The notes under the pieces are model-generated. The model was given only the letters and a program-made list of their open reading frames with translations, was not told the origin of the DNA and did not search any database. Made by a program: the position numbers and the translations under genes. 10,572 bases of DNA from Acephala macrosclerotiorum. Taxonomy: Eukaryota; Ascomycota; Leotiomycetes; Helotiales; Mollisiaceae. Below are positions 10,474-10,572 of the stretch, piece by piece (positions within the stretch are counted from its first letter, which is position 1; the number at the start of each line of letters is the position of its first letter). The DNA is taken from the NCBI GenBank assembly GCA_014904845.1, contig MU119831.1, forward strand, positions 6,338-16,909, in the 5' to 3' direction.

Positions 10474-10538
10474 TTTTTTTTTTTTTTTTTTTTTTTAAAA
10501 ATCAAAAAAAAAAATTTTTTTTTTTTTTTTTTTTTTTT
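10474..10538. repeat. Long homopolymer cluster (T23, A11, T24)
   Basis: A 23-base T run (10474-10496), an interrupted A tract ending in 11 A (10504-10514) and a 24-base T run (10515-10538) follow each other almost without break. The A/T juxtaposition can fold into a hairpin of simple sequence. Lengths in such tracts are unreliable in most assemblies. Confidence 0.85.
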
Positions 10539-10572
10539 ATTTTATCGTTTAAAATTTTTTTGAATTTTTTTT

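Larger units (their letters stand above)
1..10572. other. Gene-free AT-rich block with RIP-like mutation signature
   Basis: The whole window is about 90 % A+T, and nearly all remaining C and G sit in CpG dinucleotides. In 241-480 I count 15 C, of which 14 are in CpG, and 17 G, of which 14 are in CpG. CC or GG occurs only near 5152, 5630, 5684, 6922 and 9221. C and G are depleted alike, so the mutated base was C on both strands. Known of RIP: C to T, CpA-preferred, both strands, in duplicated sequence. Inference: a heavily RIP-mutated isochore or centromere-like region of a filamentous ascomycete. Stop codons (TAA above all) are dense in all frames and no conserved protein motif survives. Mitochondrial DNA is unlikely, because 10 kb without a tRNA, rRNA or respiratory gene would be exceptional. 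Extremely AT-rich intergenic DNA of another lineage remains possible. Confidence 0.7.

Noticed and set aside
1..10572. Mitochondrial or plastid-type genome fragment
   Set aside because: The A+T content would fit, but no tRNA, rRNA or organellar protein gene is visible in 10.6 kb, and the CpG-only context of C is not an organellar feature.
1..10572. Bisulfite-converted sequence
   Set aside because: Conversion would remove C from one strand only and leave G at normal frequency; here C and G are depleted alike.

Overview
The window is about 10.6 kb of extremely A+T-rich DNA, roughly 90 % A+T by eye. I find no gene I can support: no protein-coding gene, tRNA, rRNA, CRISPR array or recognisable mobile-element core. 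ATG is almost absent (I saw about five on the + strand). The open frames that exist are short, start on TTG and encode only I/F/L/N/Y/K-rich low-complexity peptides.

The base composition has a clear internal rule. Nearly every remaining C is followed by G. In 241-480, for example, 14 of 15 C residues are in CpG, and (CpA+TpG)/(ApC+GpT) is about 4/17. CC or GG occurs only about five times in the whole window. C-to-T change outside CpG has therefore gone nearly to completion on both strands. Established knowledge: repeat-induced point mutation (RIP) in filamentous ascomycetes mutates C to T, preferably in CpA, in duplicated DNA on both strands. The best reading is thus a gene-free, AT-rich isochore or centromere-like heterochromatic block of a RIP-competent fungus. 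This is inference; the species cannot be named. Very AT-rich intergenic DNA of another eukaryote, such as anaerobic gut fungi, is the main alternative, but it would not by itself explain the CpG rule.

Layout: 1-2300 is featureless AT-rich DNA with a CpG-bearing hexamer tract (312-344) and a 20-bp tandem repeat (1781-1833). 2304-3540 is the left copy of a diverged direct repeat. 3690-3801 is an AAT-type minisatellite with a 12-bp higher-order unit. 3802-5230 is featureless. 5237-5363 is the CpG-densest island, followed by an inverted repeat. 5430-8215 is featureless apart from small tandem repeats. 8216-10000 is the right copy of the direct repeat. The window ends in long homopolymer tracts (10474-10538).

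The most informative result is the repeat pair. Over about 296 hand-aligned columns, all 29 transitions have C or G in the right copy and T or A in the left copy, with about 17 transversions. This is what differential RIP-type decay of two paralogous copies would leave, and it shows the intermediates TpG and CpA on the way from CpG to TpA. No new protein-based system is visible here; the biology recorded is a genome-defence mutation process.
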